NCBI GenBank assembly: GCA_012799255.1
Contig: JAAZLQ010000321.1
Location: 77,262-141,261 of the forward strand
Direction of reading: 5' to 3'
DNA from: Bacillota bacterium
GTDB taxonomy: Bacteria; Bacillota_G; Limnochordia; DTU010
Length of the DNA stretch: 64,000 nucleotides
Below are positions 25,561 to 33,852 of this stretch, piece by piece. Both the position numbers and the translations under genes were made by a program. The notes below the pieces were generated by a model that had not been told where the DNA came from, did not search any database, and was given only the letters and a program-made list of their open reading frames with translations. The stretch's first letter is position 1; the number at the start of each line of letters is the position of its first letter.

Positions 25561-26766
25561 GTGCAGTTTCTCCAGAATCCCCTGGTGCGAGACATTCTAA
25601 TTTTGCTCTTCAGTGCAGGTCTTAGTGCTATCGCCTATTATTTAGTCAAGCAGCATGTTTTGCGATGGCTGTATCGCTTGTTGCGCAAGACGCCTACTAA
25701 ATGGGACGAGTTTCTTCTTGAACAACGAGTTTTCAACGTCTTCGCACTAGTGATCCCGGCCATCTTAATGTTTAGGGTGTTACCCTTTCTAGAGGTGCTT
25801 TCTGATGGGGTGGCACAGCTCCTCAGGGTTTTTGTTATTCTTGTAGTTGCTGTCTCTTTAGACCGATTGCTCAGGGCCGGGCTAGAGATCTATAACAGCT
25901 TTCCTATTGCCGTACGCATGCCGATTAAGGGATTTGTTCAAATCCTGCAAATCGGGCTATGGGTGTTTGCTGGCACGATTATCTTTTCGCTCTTACTGGG
26001 GCAGTCTCCCTGGATTTTGCTCAGCGGTTTAGGGGCGGTCAGTGCAGTCCTGTTGGTGGTGTTTCAAGACACTATTCTCTCCTTTTTTGCCGGAATCCAG
26101 CTCACCTTCAATGATCAGGTCAGGGTCGGTGATTGGATCGAAATGCCTAAATATGGGGCAGATGGAAATGTGGTCGAAGTGGCGCTCCATTATGTAAAAG
26201 TACGGAACTGGGATCGATCCATCACCACAATTCCCACTCATAAGCTAGTGGGCGACTCTTTTGTCAACTGGCGGGGCATGTTTGAAGGGGGAGGACGGAG
26301 GATCAAAAGGTCTGTACTAATTGATCAGACTAGTATACGGTTCCTCGATGAAGAGCTTCTGGAACGTCTCAGTAAGATCCATCTTCTCAAGGATTATCTT
26401 GCAACCAAAACTGAAGAAATTAGGGAATACAACATAAAACATCAAATTGATGATACCTCTGTAGTTAACGGTCGCCATTTGACGAACTTGGGTACCTTTC
26501 GGGCGTACCTGGTGGCGTATTTGCGGGCTCATCCGCAGATTAATCAAGATTTGATTATGATTGTCCGCCAACTGCCGCCAACCACTAATGGTCTTCCCAT
26601 GGAAATCTATGCATTCACCAAGGATGTGGGCTGGGTCAATCACGAGAGTGTGGCAGCTGACATCTTTGATCATGTCTTGGCGATTATCTCTGAATTCGAT
26701 CTCAGGGTGTTTCAAAATCCTAGCGGTAACGATTTGGCTCGTTTGGTAGCCGAAAGGGGGCTTTAA
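25561..26766 (+). CDS. MscS-family mechanosensitive ion channel
   Basis: The 401-residue protein has four to five membrane helices, then the MscS core with the pore-lining segment AVLLVVFQDTILSFFAGIQL and the beta domain segment VRVGDWIEMPKYGADGNVVEV. These channels open on hypo-osmotic shock to release solutes. GTG 25561 with GGAGGG six bases upstream gives the preferred start; the longer open frame lies inside the exporter gene. It is two bases after the ABC-2 gene and may be part of that transcript. Confidence 0.93.
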   Translation: MQFLQNPLVRDILILLFSAGLSAIAYYLVKQHVLRWLYRLLRKTPTKWDEFLLEQRVFNVFALVIPAILMFRVLPFLEVLSDGVAQLLRVFVILVVAVSLDRLLRAGLEIYNSFPIAVRMPIKGFVQILQIGLWVFAGTIIFSLLLGQSPWILLSGLGAVSAVLLVVFQDTILSFFAGIQLTFNDQVRVGDWIEMPKYGADGNVVEVALHYVKVRNWDRSITTIPTHKLVGDSFVNWRGMFEGGGRRIKRSVLIDQTSIRFLDEELLERLSKIHLLKDYLATKTEEIREYNIKHQIDDTSVVNGRHLTNLGTFRAYLVAYLRAHPQINQDLIMIVRQLPPTTNGLPMEIYAFTKDVGWVNHESVAADIFDHVLAIISEFDLRVFQNPSGNDLARLVAERGL

Positions 26767-26767
26767 G

Positions 26768-27715
26768 ATGTCAGGTTATGTAAGAACAGAATATCCGCCC
26801 TGGTCTTGGTCCCACTCAAGACAGCAGACCTTTGCTAGTTGCCTCAGGCGGTATTATTACAATTACTACGGTTCTCATAATGGTTGGGAGTTTAATGCAC
26901 CTGCCGAAGCGGCACTTGCTTATCGTCTAAAGAAACTAAGCAACTTGTATGTGGTGGTGGGGGATGCGGTACATAAGAGTGCCCAGAGCATGGCAGAACG
27001 AGTAATAGAAGGACGTCCATTGCCAGATGCTGATGCTGTAGAGGAAGAGATCCGCAGGCAATTGCGCCGGGTATGGAAGTCTTCCCGGGATGATCTAGAA
27101 CAATTTCTGATCCGTCCCAATCGCGTCGATATGCTTCATGAGTTCTATTATCGGCTGGGTGTGAGTCAGGGAGTGATAGATCGGATTAATTCCCGCATTA
27201 GTCAAGTGGCGAAGGCACTCGTGGAGTCCACTGTGTGGCAAGAGCTCGCTCGAGATGGAGTACAGCTAATTAGTTATGAGCAATTTGACACATTTCTTAT
27301 TGAGGGGACACCGGTATATGCCGTTCCGGACTTGGTATTTAAGGATCCGGAGGGTAAGTGGATAATTGTAGATTGGAAGACTGGGGAGGAAGCGGAAGAA
27401 AATCGAGACCAAGTGGCCCTTTATGCGCTCTTTGTGCATGAAAAATACGGAGTAGATGTGGAGCGTATCACAGCCCGCTTAGAGTATCTCAATTTGGAAA
27501 CGTCAACAGAGGTGACCTTTACTTCACAAGATTTGCAGGCTGTGGAGGAGTTCGCCAGGGGGAGTATGGAGAAAATGCGGGAACTGCTCAGCGATCCTGG
27601 ACAGAATATCCCGTTGCCCAAGGTGCAGTTTGCCTTAACAGACTTTCGCGAACAATGCCCTTGGTGTAACTTTTATGAGCTCTGCCAGAAAGAACTGGAG
27701 CAAAGTGTCTCGTAG
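26768..27715 (+). CDS. PD-(D/E)XK nuclease family protein with Cas4/AddB-like cysteine set
   Basis: The 315-residue protein contains the RecB-like nuclease core VPDLVFKDPEGKW, VDWKTG (catalytic D and DxK) and the QVALYALF motif. It has one cysteine at residue 25 in FASCLRRYYYNYY and three near the end at 297, 300 and 306 (CPWCNFYELC), the four-cysteine pattern used for a 4Fe-4S cluster in Cas4 and AddB. Such proteins bind and cut DNA ends. No Cas genes or AddA/AddB neighbours are present. It starts one base after the mscS gene stop, likely one operon. Confidence 0.8.
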   Translation: MSGYVRTEYPPWSWSHSRQQTFASCLRRYYYNYYGSHNGWEFNAPAEAALAYRLKKLSNLYVVVGDAVHKSAQSMAERVIEGRPLPDADAVEEEIRRQLRRVWKSSRDDLEQFLIRPNRVDMLHEFYYRLGVSQGVIDRINSRISQVAKALVESTVWQELARDGVQLISYEQFDTFLIEGTPVYAVPDLVFKDPEGKWIIVDWKTGEEAEENRDQVALYALFVHEKYGVDVERITARLEYLNLETSTEVTFTSQDLQAVEEFARGSMEKMRELLSDPGQNIPLPKVQFALTDFREQCPWCNFYELCQKELEQSVS

Positions 27716-27725
27716 AAAAGGCCGT

Positions 27726-28349
27726 CTAGGGCACTTGGCGCAGGCGTTGCCCACAGAAGAAATCAATGTGCTTTTGCACCTCTAACCAGCTTTTTACCAG
27801 CGGTAGGGAAGTTTGACGACCAACATTATGGGAGGCGTGGTAGAGCACGGTGTAAATACCTTTGCTAGCCACATCTTCTGCATTTTCTACTTTGTCGTCC
27901 ACAAAAAACTCTACACCAAGCTCCTGACAGCGCTCACCTTTTGCGTAGGACTTGTTGGTCGGGCTCATGGTCAGACTGTGATAAGGCATGTTGTGTTTTC
28001 GAAGCCAGTTTTCAGTGATTTCCCTGTGTCGTTCATCCCGCGCAGTGATTAGATGGACAATGCAGCCCTGATTGGCTAAGCCGCGAAGTGTTTCTGCCGC
28101 ATGTTCTCGGGCAGGCACGTTGTTAAAGATCGAATCGATTCGGGCGTCAAAAAACCTTTGCACTTCAGCTCTAGTCTTGTTAAAAGCATCTTCAATATAG
28201 TAAGCATGTTTTAGAATCGGCTCGCCAAAATATTTACTTGCTTCTTCTAACCAAATACTAGATATACCATCATCGTCGTTGGTCAGTACTCCATCAATGT
28301 CAAAACCAAAAATAAACTGTGAGATAGTTTCCACCTTCTTTCTAGGCAC
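27726..28349 (-). CDS. HAD-superfamily hydrolase, 5'-nucleotidase-like
   Basis: The 207-residue protein opens with the HAD nucleophile motif FDIDGV and has the acidic motif FFVDDKVENAED near the end, plus HLITARDERH in the middle (motif II). The arrangement resembles bacterial 5'(3')-deoxyribonucleotidase-like NT5C proteins of Firmicutes. It would dephosphorylate a nucleotide or a similar phosphate ester in the cytosol. The GTG start overlaps the end of the ogt gene by eight bases, showing that the two are cotranscribed. The exact start is uncertain because no clear ribosome site is seen. Confidence 0.78.
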   Translation of the reverse strand: MPRKKVETISQFIFGFDIDGVLTNDDDGISSIWLEEASKYFGEPILKHAYYIEDAFNKTRAEVQRFFDARIDSIFNNVPAREHAAETLRGLANQGCIVHLITARDERHREITENWLRKHNMPYHSLTMSPTNKSYAKGERCQELGVEFFVDDKVENAEDVASKGIYTVLYHASHNVGRQTSLPLVKSWLEVQKHIDFFCGQRLRQVP

Positions 28350-28839
28350 GTAAGTTTGGAACTAGGGTAACATTTTCGAGTTCCAAAAGCAAGCGTTTCA
28401 AGTTTAATCCACCACTGTACCCACCAAGGGAATTGGTTCCTAAAACTCTGTGGCAGGGGACAATTACACTTGCGGGATTGGCGCCCACTGCCTGACCAAT
28501 AGCCCGATAAGCTTTGGTTCGCAGGCTATCGCCAATCTTTTTGTACGTAGTAAAGCTTCCATGGGGTATTTTTGCGATTTCGTCCCATACCCGTTTCTGA
28601 AACCCTGTTCCCGCTAAGTTGAGGGGCCAGTCGAACTCTAGCTTCTCACCGCGAAAGTAGCGGTCTAAGTCCAAAACGAGGTTTTCTGATAAGGGGGCAA
28701 GTTCACAGGAAATTTTGGGGAAGTGTTTGGAAAGGTGTTTTTGTCCTTCCTCTTCTCGAAATGTTGCGTAAACGAGCTGATCTTGGTAAAACCAAAGAAA
28801 AAACGGTCCAAGTGGTGACTTGTAGATTGATTGTTGCAC
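28342..28839 (-). CDS. ogt: Methylated-DNA--protein-cysteine methyltransferase
   Basis: The 165-residue protein has the active-site PCHRVLG, preceded by the typical helix-turn-helix RAIGQAVGANPASVIV and followed by GGYSGG. It repairs O6-methylguanine and O4-methylthymine by a one-time transfer to its cysteine. GTG 28839 with GGAGGGG five bases upstream is much better than the longer open frame starting at 28950. A TATTAT-like promoter element for the minus strand lies in a region shared with the divergent MATE gene. Confidence 0.93.
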   Translation of the reverse strand: MQQSIYKSPLGPFFLWFYQDQLVYATFREEEGQKHLSKHFPKISCELAPLSENLVLDLDRYFRGEKLEFDWPLNLAGTGFQKRVWDEIAKIPHGSFTTYKKIGDSLRTKAYRAIGQAVGANPASVIVPCHRVLGTNSLGGYSGGLNLKRLLLELENVTLVPNLRA

Positions 28840-28892
28840 AAAAAACCCCTCCAGCGGTATATAATAGAAGATGCATAAAAATACTTCGATTC

Positions 28893-28911
28893 GGGAGGAC
28901 TGAATCCTCCC
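28893..28911 (+). repeat. Perfect inverted repeat in the MATE leader
   Basis: GGGAGGA at 28893-28899 pairs with TCCTCCC at 28905-28911 around a five-base loop. It lies downstream of TATAAT at 28860-28865 and would form a hairpin in the mRNA leader, hiding a Shine-Dalgarno-like GGGAGG. Its function is unknown; it could be an RNA switch or an incidental fold. Confidence 0.6.
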
Positions 28912-28934
28912 AGTATATGAAAGGGGAGAGCTCT

Positions 28935-30296
28935 TTGGGATTAGAGTCACAGGTCTTGACCAAGGAAGTGGATTTCCGTAATAGAATCATGCGCTTAGCT
29001 TGGCCAGCCATCGTCGAGAACTTGTTGCACACTATGGTCGGTATTGTGGATACCGCCATGGTGGGGCGTTTAGGTGCAGCGTCTTTAGCAGCTGTAGGTT
29101 TGGGAAATCAAATCAATCAACTTGGTCTTACTGTTTTTTCTGCGTTGGCTACGGGAAGTACCGCGCTAGTTGCACGTCATATTGGTGCAGAGGAACCGGA
29201 CAAGGCTAGTGATGTAGCTCGTCAGTCTTTAGTGCTAGGTCTCTTTGTATCAGGTACTGCCATGCTTATCTTGCTCTTGACTGCAAGGAACATCTTGGGG
29301 CTACTCTTCGGTGCTTCTGAAGCGGCTGTTCTTGATATGTCTACTGGCTATGTGCGCATTATTTCTTTAGCAATGGTTTTGAACTTTTTTTTGATTGTGA
29401 TTAACGCAGTCTTAAGGGGAGCAGGGGACACTCGAACCCCTATGCAGATTACCGGTTTGGTAAATGTGATCAACGTTATAGTTAATGTCCTCTTTATTTA
29501 TGGTTTGGGACCATTTCCGGCGTTAGGTGTTGCTGGCGCGGCCATTGGCACAGCGGTATCACAAGTTTGTGGAGGGCTAGTGGCTCTGAGCGTTTTGCTT
29601 AGGAATCCCGTTCTAAGAGTCCGTTTAACAGATTCGTTTAAGCCTGATGGCAAGATCATTCGGCGCATTACTAACATTGGTGTTCCAGCAGGGGTAGAGC
29701 AGGGTTTTATGCGGATTGGTCAATTATTTTATACCATGATTATCTCGTCACTAGGTACAATCCCCTATGCGGCTCATCAAGTGGCATTAAATGCCGAGTC
29801 CCTTTCATTTATGCCCGGGGCAGGATTTGCCACCGCATCTACTACACTAGTGGGGCAAAACCTGGGCGCGAATCGTCCTGAGGATGCGGAAGTCGCCGGA
29901 AAACTTACTCGCAATATGGGTATGATTGTAATGTCTGCCATGGGTGTGCTGTTTTTCCTTTTTCCCGCCCAAATCGTGGGGATTTTCTCTCAGGATCCAG
30001 AAGTTATTGCCTTAGCAACCGTTTGTCTGCGCTTAGTTGCTGTTGCCCAACCTGCATTAGCCATATGGATGATCTTAGCAGGTGGTCTGCGCGGAGCAGG
30101 TGACACCCGGGCGATCATGAAGTTCGTTGCCATATCATTCATGGTGGTCAGAGTGGGTTTAGCCTATTTGTTGGCTATTCATCTGAACTATGGTTTGATC
30201 GGTGCTTGGATTGCCATGGTAGTGGATCTTTTCTTGCGGGGTTTTCTAATTCAAGTTCGCTTTAATCGAGGTCAATGGAAATCAGTAAGAGTCTAA
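28935..30296 (+). CDS. MATE family multidrug efflux transporter
   Basis: The 453-residue protein has twelve hydrophobic segments and the MATE family pattern (PAIVENLLHTMVGIVDTAMVG at the start, GAGDTRTP after helix five and GAGDTRAIM after helix eleven, mirror copies of the two lobes). MATE proteins export cationic drugs or toxic metabolites using Na+ or H+. TTG 28935 has AAGGGGAG seven bases upstream; the ATG at 28917 has none at a good distance, so the TTG is preferred, with ATG a possibility. TATAAT at 28860 could be the -10. Confidence 0.9.
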   Translation: MGLESQVLTKEVDFRNRIMRLAWPAIVENLLHTMVGIVDTAMVGRLGAASLAAVGLGNQINQLGLTVFSALATGSTALVARHIGAEEPDKASDVARQSLVLGLFVSGTAMLILLLTARNILGLLFGASEAAVLDMSTGYVRIISLAMVLNFFLIVINAVLRGAGDTRTPMQITGLVNVINVIVNVLFIYGLGPFPALGVAGAAIGTAVSQVCGGLVALSVLLRNPVLRVRLTDSFKPDGKIIRRITNIGVPAGVEQGFMRIGQLFYTMIISSLGTIPYAAHQVALNAESLSFMPGAGFATASTTLVGQNLGANRPEDAEVAGKLTRNMGMIVMSAMGVLFFLFPAQIVGIFSQDPEVIALATVCLRLVAVAQPALAIWMILAGGLRGAGDTRAIMKFVAISFMVVRVGLAYLLAIHLNYGLIGAWIAMVVDLFLRGFLIQVRFNRGQWKSVRV

Positions 30297-30318
30297 GATA
30301 AGAAAGGAGTGCGTTAGT

Positions 30319-31419
30319 GTGCAGAACTTTAGCTTCTTTATGCCTACTAAAATGGTCTTTGGACAAGGTGTCGTCAAGCAGGCGGGAAAGAGTCTAGCTT
30401 TAGGGAAAAAAGCTCTCATTGTAACCGGAGAGTCATCAGCCCGTCTTAGTGGTGCGTTAGATGATGTCCTGGCAGTGTTACCTGGTGAGTATGTCATTTT
30501 CGACCAGGTGGAAAATAACCCCACACTAGACACTGTGGCTAAGGGCGGTCAATTGGCTCGGTCAGAGAGGTGCGATTACGTGATCGCCATTGGCGGTGGC
30601 TCTCCCTTGGATGCTGCCAAAGTGATGGCCGTGCTAGCAGTGAACGAAAAGGAACCACTGGAGCTCTATGAATCTGGCTGGGAGAGGGAAGCTCTGCCTC
30701 TAGTCGCCATACCCACAACTGCTGGAACCGGCAGTGAAGTGACCCAGTATGCGGTTTTGACATTGGAAGAAGCGCAAACGAAGAAGAGTGTAGGTGGTCC
30801 TGACTTGTTCCCGCGGGTAGCGTACTTGGATCCCACTTATACTGAAAGTCTATCTGTGCAAATAACTAATGATACTGCAGTTGATGCGTTAAGCCATTTG
30901 GTAGAGGGGTTTTTATCTAGGAGAGCAACGTCTGCCAGTGATTTTGTAGCCCTACAAGGTATCGCGATTTGGGGTACTGCCATTTCTGCACTGCGGAAAG
31001 GCGAGATCCCCCTGGAAACCCGGGAAGCCCTGCTCTTGGCTTCCAGTTTGGGTGGAATCACCATTGCCCAAACGGGCACAACCCTAGTACATGCTTTAGG
31101 CTATCCCTTAACGTTTTTCCATGACCTACCCCATGGACGAGCTAATGGCTTATTGATGAAGTCCTATCTGGAGTATATATCCAAAGTTGCCCCTGATCGG
31201 GTGGAAACAGTCTTGGAACTGTTAGATCTTCCCTCGATTGAAGCCTTTGGTGAGCTGATGGACGATCTGTTTGCTGATTATGTTGGAAAACTACATGTAC
31301 CAGCTGAGCGAATCAAGTTCTATGCTGAACGTGCTATGCAAACCAATAATATTGCCAACTCCCTCGGTAATCCTTCTGTTGAGGAATTAACCAAAATCTT
31401 GGAGGCCAATATACTGTAG
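30319..31419 (+). CDS. Iron-containing alcohol dehydrogenase
   Basis: The 366-residue protein has the GGGSPLDAAK dinucleotide motif, the TAGTGSEVT segment and metal-ligand histidines in VDALSHLVEGF and FHDLPHGRAN, the pattern of group III dehydrogenases. It reduces an aldehyde or ketone to an alcohol with NAD(P)H in the cytosol, a fermentation step that recycles NAD+. GTG start with AAAGGAG about ten bases ahead. A terminator follows. Substrate (ethanol, butanol, or propanediol type) cannot be chosen from sequence alone. Confidence 0.92.
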   Translation: MQNFSFFMPTKMVFGQGVVKQAGKSLALGKKALIVTGESSARLSGALDDVLAVLPGEYVIFDQVENNPTLDTVAKGGQLARSERCDYVIAIGGGSPLDAAKVMAVLAVNEKEPLELYESGWEREALPLVAIPTTAGTGSEVTQYAVLTLEEAQTKKSVGGPDLFPRVAYLDPTYTESLSVQITNDTAVDALSHLVEGFLSRRATSASDFVALQGIAIWGTAISALRKGEIPLETREALLLASSLGGITIAQTGTTLVHALGYPLTFFHDLPHGRANGLLMKSYLEYISKVAPDRVETVLELLDLPSIEAFGELMDDLFADYVGKLHVPAERIKFYAERAMQTNNIANSLGNPSVEELTKILEANIL

Positions 31420-31427
31420 GGTAAAGC

Positions 31428-31465
31428 AAATCCCCATCCTGGGTTACTATCCAGGACGGGGATTT
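31428..31465. terminator. Hairpin between convergent genes
   Basis: A 15-base stem with one mismatch (31428-31442 with 31451-31465) and an eight-base loop lies between the alcohol dehydrogenase and the M20 peptidase. There is only a short T tract on the plus strand, so it may act as a bidirectional terminator of modest strength. Confidence 0.6.
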
Positions 31466-31473
31466 CAGCCGTT

Positions 31474-32586
31474 CTAACTTTCCTTGATGATTGTCAATAC
31501 AAGTTGTGCTGCAGCATTCAACTGGTCTACAGGTATTGCTTCTGATGTCGTATGAACATCAGTGTATCCCATACCCAAAACGACTGAAGGGATTCCGTAG
31601 CCATTTATTATGTTGGCATCGCTTCCGCCGCCGGTACTCTCAAGACGAGGTTCAAGCCCCATGGCTTTGGCAGCCTTGGTGGCTAGTTCCACTACATAAT
31701 CCTCTGGAGTTAAAGCGAAGGCACTATAACTATGATCAACCGTTATATCAGCTTTGGCGCCAAGTTCAGCGCAGGTGGTGTTGATCACTTCCACCATATG
31801 TTTGACCTGTTGTTCCAGTTTGTCGTTGTTTAAAGAGCGTGCTTCACCTTTGAAATCTACTCGGTCTGGAACAATGTTGGTAGCAACTCCACCTTGAATG
31901 ACCCCAATATTTGCTGTAGTTTCTGAATCAATTCTACCCAGCTTCATTTTTGTAAAGGCTTGGGAGGCTACTAGGATGGCACTAAGACCATTTTCTGGGG
32001 CAACTCCAGCATGAGCAGCTTTTCCGTGAATGGTTGCCTTTATGCTTTTTTGGGCTGGAGCTTGCACCACTATGGTTCCAACTGGACCGCCAGCATCTAG
32101 AAAATAGCCGGCTTTGGCTTCTAGTTTTGAGGGATCTAGGGACTTGGCACCATAAAGTCCACCCTCCTCTGCTACTGTAAAGAGGATTTCAATCCGACCA
32201 TGGGGAATTTGTTGTTCCCGGACTACTCGGATCGCTTCTAGAATAGCGGCAATTCCTGCCACATCATCGGCTGCTAAGATGGTGGTACCATCACTGGTGA
32301 TTGTCCCGTCCTTGACCTGGGGTTTAATGCCTCGGCCTGGCTCCACCCGATCCATGTGGGCACAGAAAAGTAGGGCGGGGGCATCCTTTTGCCCTTCCAG
32401 GACAGCTATGATGTTGCCAGCGTTTCCTCCGATTTTGCTACCGGCATCATCCTCAGTGACCTGCATTCCAAGTTCTTTTAGCTTGGGGATGAGTGCATCG
32501 GCAATCAGCCGTTCATCTTTCGGTGCACTGTCGATCTGAATTAGTTCTAAGAATTCATCTAGTAAACGTTGTTGATTTATATCCAT
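31474..32586 (-). CDS. M20-family metallopeptidase, PepT-like (YqjE type)
   Basis: The 370-residue protein has zinc-ligand segments LFCAHMDRV, LAADDVAG, AEEGGLYG, DAGG and the C-terminal VLGMGYTDVHTTSE histidine, typical of the M20/M28-type tripeptidase family. It should trim small peptides in the cytosol. ATG 32586 has a GAGGAGGTTG site well spaced; the longer frame to 32643 overlaps the promoter region of the divergent exporter gene. It ends next to the terminator facing the alcohol dehydrogenase. Confidence 0.9.
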   Translation of the reverse strand: MDINQQRLLDEFLELIQIDSAPKDERLIADALIPKLKELGMQVTEDDAGSKIGGNAGNIIAVLEGQKDAPALLFCAHMDRVEPGRGIKPQVKDGTITSDGTTILAADDVAGIAAILEAIRVVREQQIPHGRIEILFTVAEEGGLYGAKSLDPSKLEAKAGYFLDAGGPVGTIVVQAPAQKSIKATIHGKAAHAGVAPENGLSAILVASQAFTKMKLGRIDSETTANIGVIQGGVATNIVPDRVDFKGEARSLNNDKLEQQVKHMVEVINTTCAELGAKADITVDHSYSAFALTPEDYVVELATKAAKAMGLEPRLESTGGGSDANIINGYGIPSVVLGMGYTDVHTTSEAIPVDQLNAAAQLVLTIIKES

Positions 32587-32664
32587 ACAATCAACCTCCT
32601 CATAAGTCAGGTTTTTCAACATGGTTGTAATATTTCCTGCCATTCAAGTGTTATGTGAAATGGG

Positions 32665-33411
32665 ATGATTAAATTGGAGCATTTGGTGGGTTTAGTTTTG
32701 CTTGCAGGTGAGCTTTTGCTGACCTGCGGAGCTGAAATGTATAGAGTTGAAGAAACGATCGAGAGGATGGGCATGGCTGCCGGTTTTGTGCAGGTAGAGG
32801 GATTTGCCACGCCAACCGGTCTCTTTATCTCTTTGCATGCTCCTAATGGAAAGGTATACACCAGGGTCAGGCGTATTCGACATACCCACAATAACTTAGC
32901 TACCATTTCCGCTGTGAATGCATTAAGTCGCTCCTTTTCGTCAGGGCAGATGACAGTAGAGCAGGTCCAAAATGAGCTAGAACGCTTGCAGAAACAAGGA
33001 GCACCTGATAGTTTTAAACGTCAGCTCATCGGCGGGGGCGGTGCCTTGGCCTTTGCCATGATGAGTGGTGGCAGTTTGCTAGAAGGTATCATTGCCGGAG
33101 TAGTTGGTACTATTGTGCTCATGGTGCTCTCTAAGCTAGAAGGTCATTTCCCAGAAGTATTGCAGGCAGCCATTGGTTCAGTGGTTGCAGCAGGTTTGGT
33201 CTCGTTGGTTTCTCGTTATTTGGATTTTCATACGAATGTCACAATCCTGGGCTCGGTAATGGTTATGGCCCCTGGTGTGGTCATGACTACGGCGATTAGG
33301 GACCTCTTAGGTGGCGAGCTGCTTTCAGGATTAAGCCGGAGCGGAGAAGCCCTTGCTATCTCGGTCGCAATTGCAACAGGCGTCGCAGTTGTGTTAAGCT
33401 TGGGGGGGTAG
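32665..33411 (+). CDS. Threonine/serine exporter ThrE, N-terminal half (DUF1212)
   Basis: The 248-residue protein starts with a soluble domain of the DUF1212 type (LLLTCGAEMYRVEETIERM) and then has about five helices. Together with the next gene, it makes a split ThrE-like exporter that expels threonine or serine. The ribosome site before the ATG is weak (AAATGGG). A bidirectional intergenic region of about 80 bases separates it from the peptidase, and no clear promoter was recognised in it. Confidence 0.9.
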   Translation: MIKLEHLVGLVLLAGELLLTCGAEMYRVEETIERMGMAAGFVQVEGFATPTGLFISLHAPNGKVYTRVRRIRHTHNNLATISAVNALSRSFSSGQMTVEQVQNELERLQKQGAPDSFKRQLIGGGGALAFAMMSGGSLLEGIIAGVVGTIVLMVLSKLEGHFPEVLQAAIGSVVAAGLVSLVSRYLDFHTNVTILGSVMVMAPGVVMTTAIRDLLGGELLSGLSRSGEALAISVAIATGVAVVLSLGG

Positions 33412-33416
33412 AATAC

Positions 33417-33848
33417 ATGGTGACACAGTTTTTTGTTGGCGGCCTTGCAGCCATAACTTTTGGATACATCTTCCGTGTTCCAGCCAGCCAGCGTTTACGG
33501 TGTGGCTTGGTGGGTGGCTTGGGCTGGATTATTTTTTTGGCTACCCGAGACAGTTGGGGCGAGATTGCCGGTATGTTTGTGGCGGCCACTTGTGTGGCTG
33601 TTTTAAGTGAACTTTTGGCCCGGAGGCATCACCAACCGGTTGTTGTCTTCTTAACCCCCGGAGTTATCCCACTGGTGCCAGGGGGCAAAGCGTATTTAAC
33701 CATGTTAAGCTTTCTGCAAAACGACTATGCCGAAGGCGTGGTCTTGTTCATGACAACATTATTCTTGGCTGGTGCGGTAGCTGCCGGAATTATTCTTACT
33801 AGCTCGATTTTCCGGATTTACTCGCGAGCCAGGCATACGGGGAGGTAA
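33417..33848 (+). CDS. Threonine/serine exporter ThrE, C-terminal half (DUF3815)
   Basis: The 143-residue protein has four to five helices with the family motif VVFLTPGVIPLVPGGKAYLT. It follows the first half by five bases; the two are usual partners in Firmicutes. Purine-rich GGGGGGG directly ahead of the ATG serves as a ribosome site. It would combine with the preceding protein in the membrane to make the amino acid exporter. Confidence 0.9.
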   Translation: MVTQFFVGGLAAITFGYIFRVPASQRLRCGLVGGLGWIIFLATRDSWGEIAGMFVAATCVAVLSELLARRHHQPVVVFLTPGVIPLVPGGKAYLTMLSFLQNDYAEGVVLFMTTLFLAGAVAAGIILTSSIFRIYSRARHTGR

Positions 33849-33852
33849 TTTT

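Noticed and set aside
26768..27715. Cas4 of a CRISPR system
   Set aside because: No repeats, cas1 or cas2 genes are in the window; only the nuclease and cysteine pattern are shared.
32665..33848. Broken thrE gene
   Set aside because: Split DUF1212 and DUF3815 proteins are the normal form in many Firmicutes.
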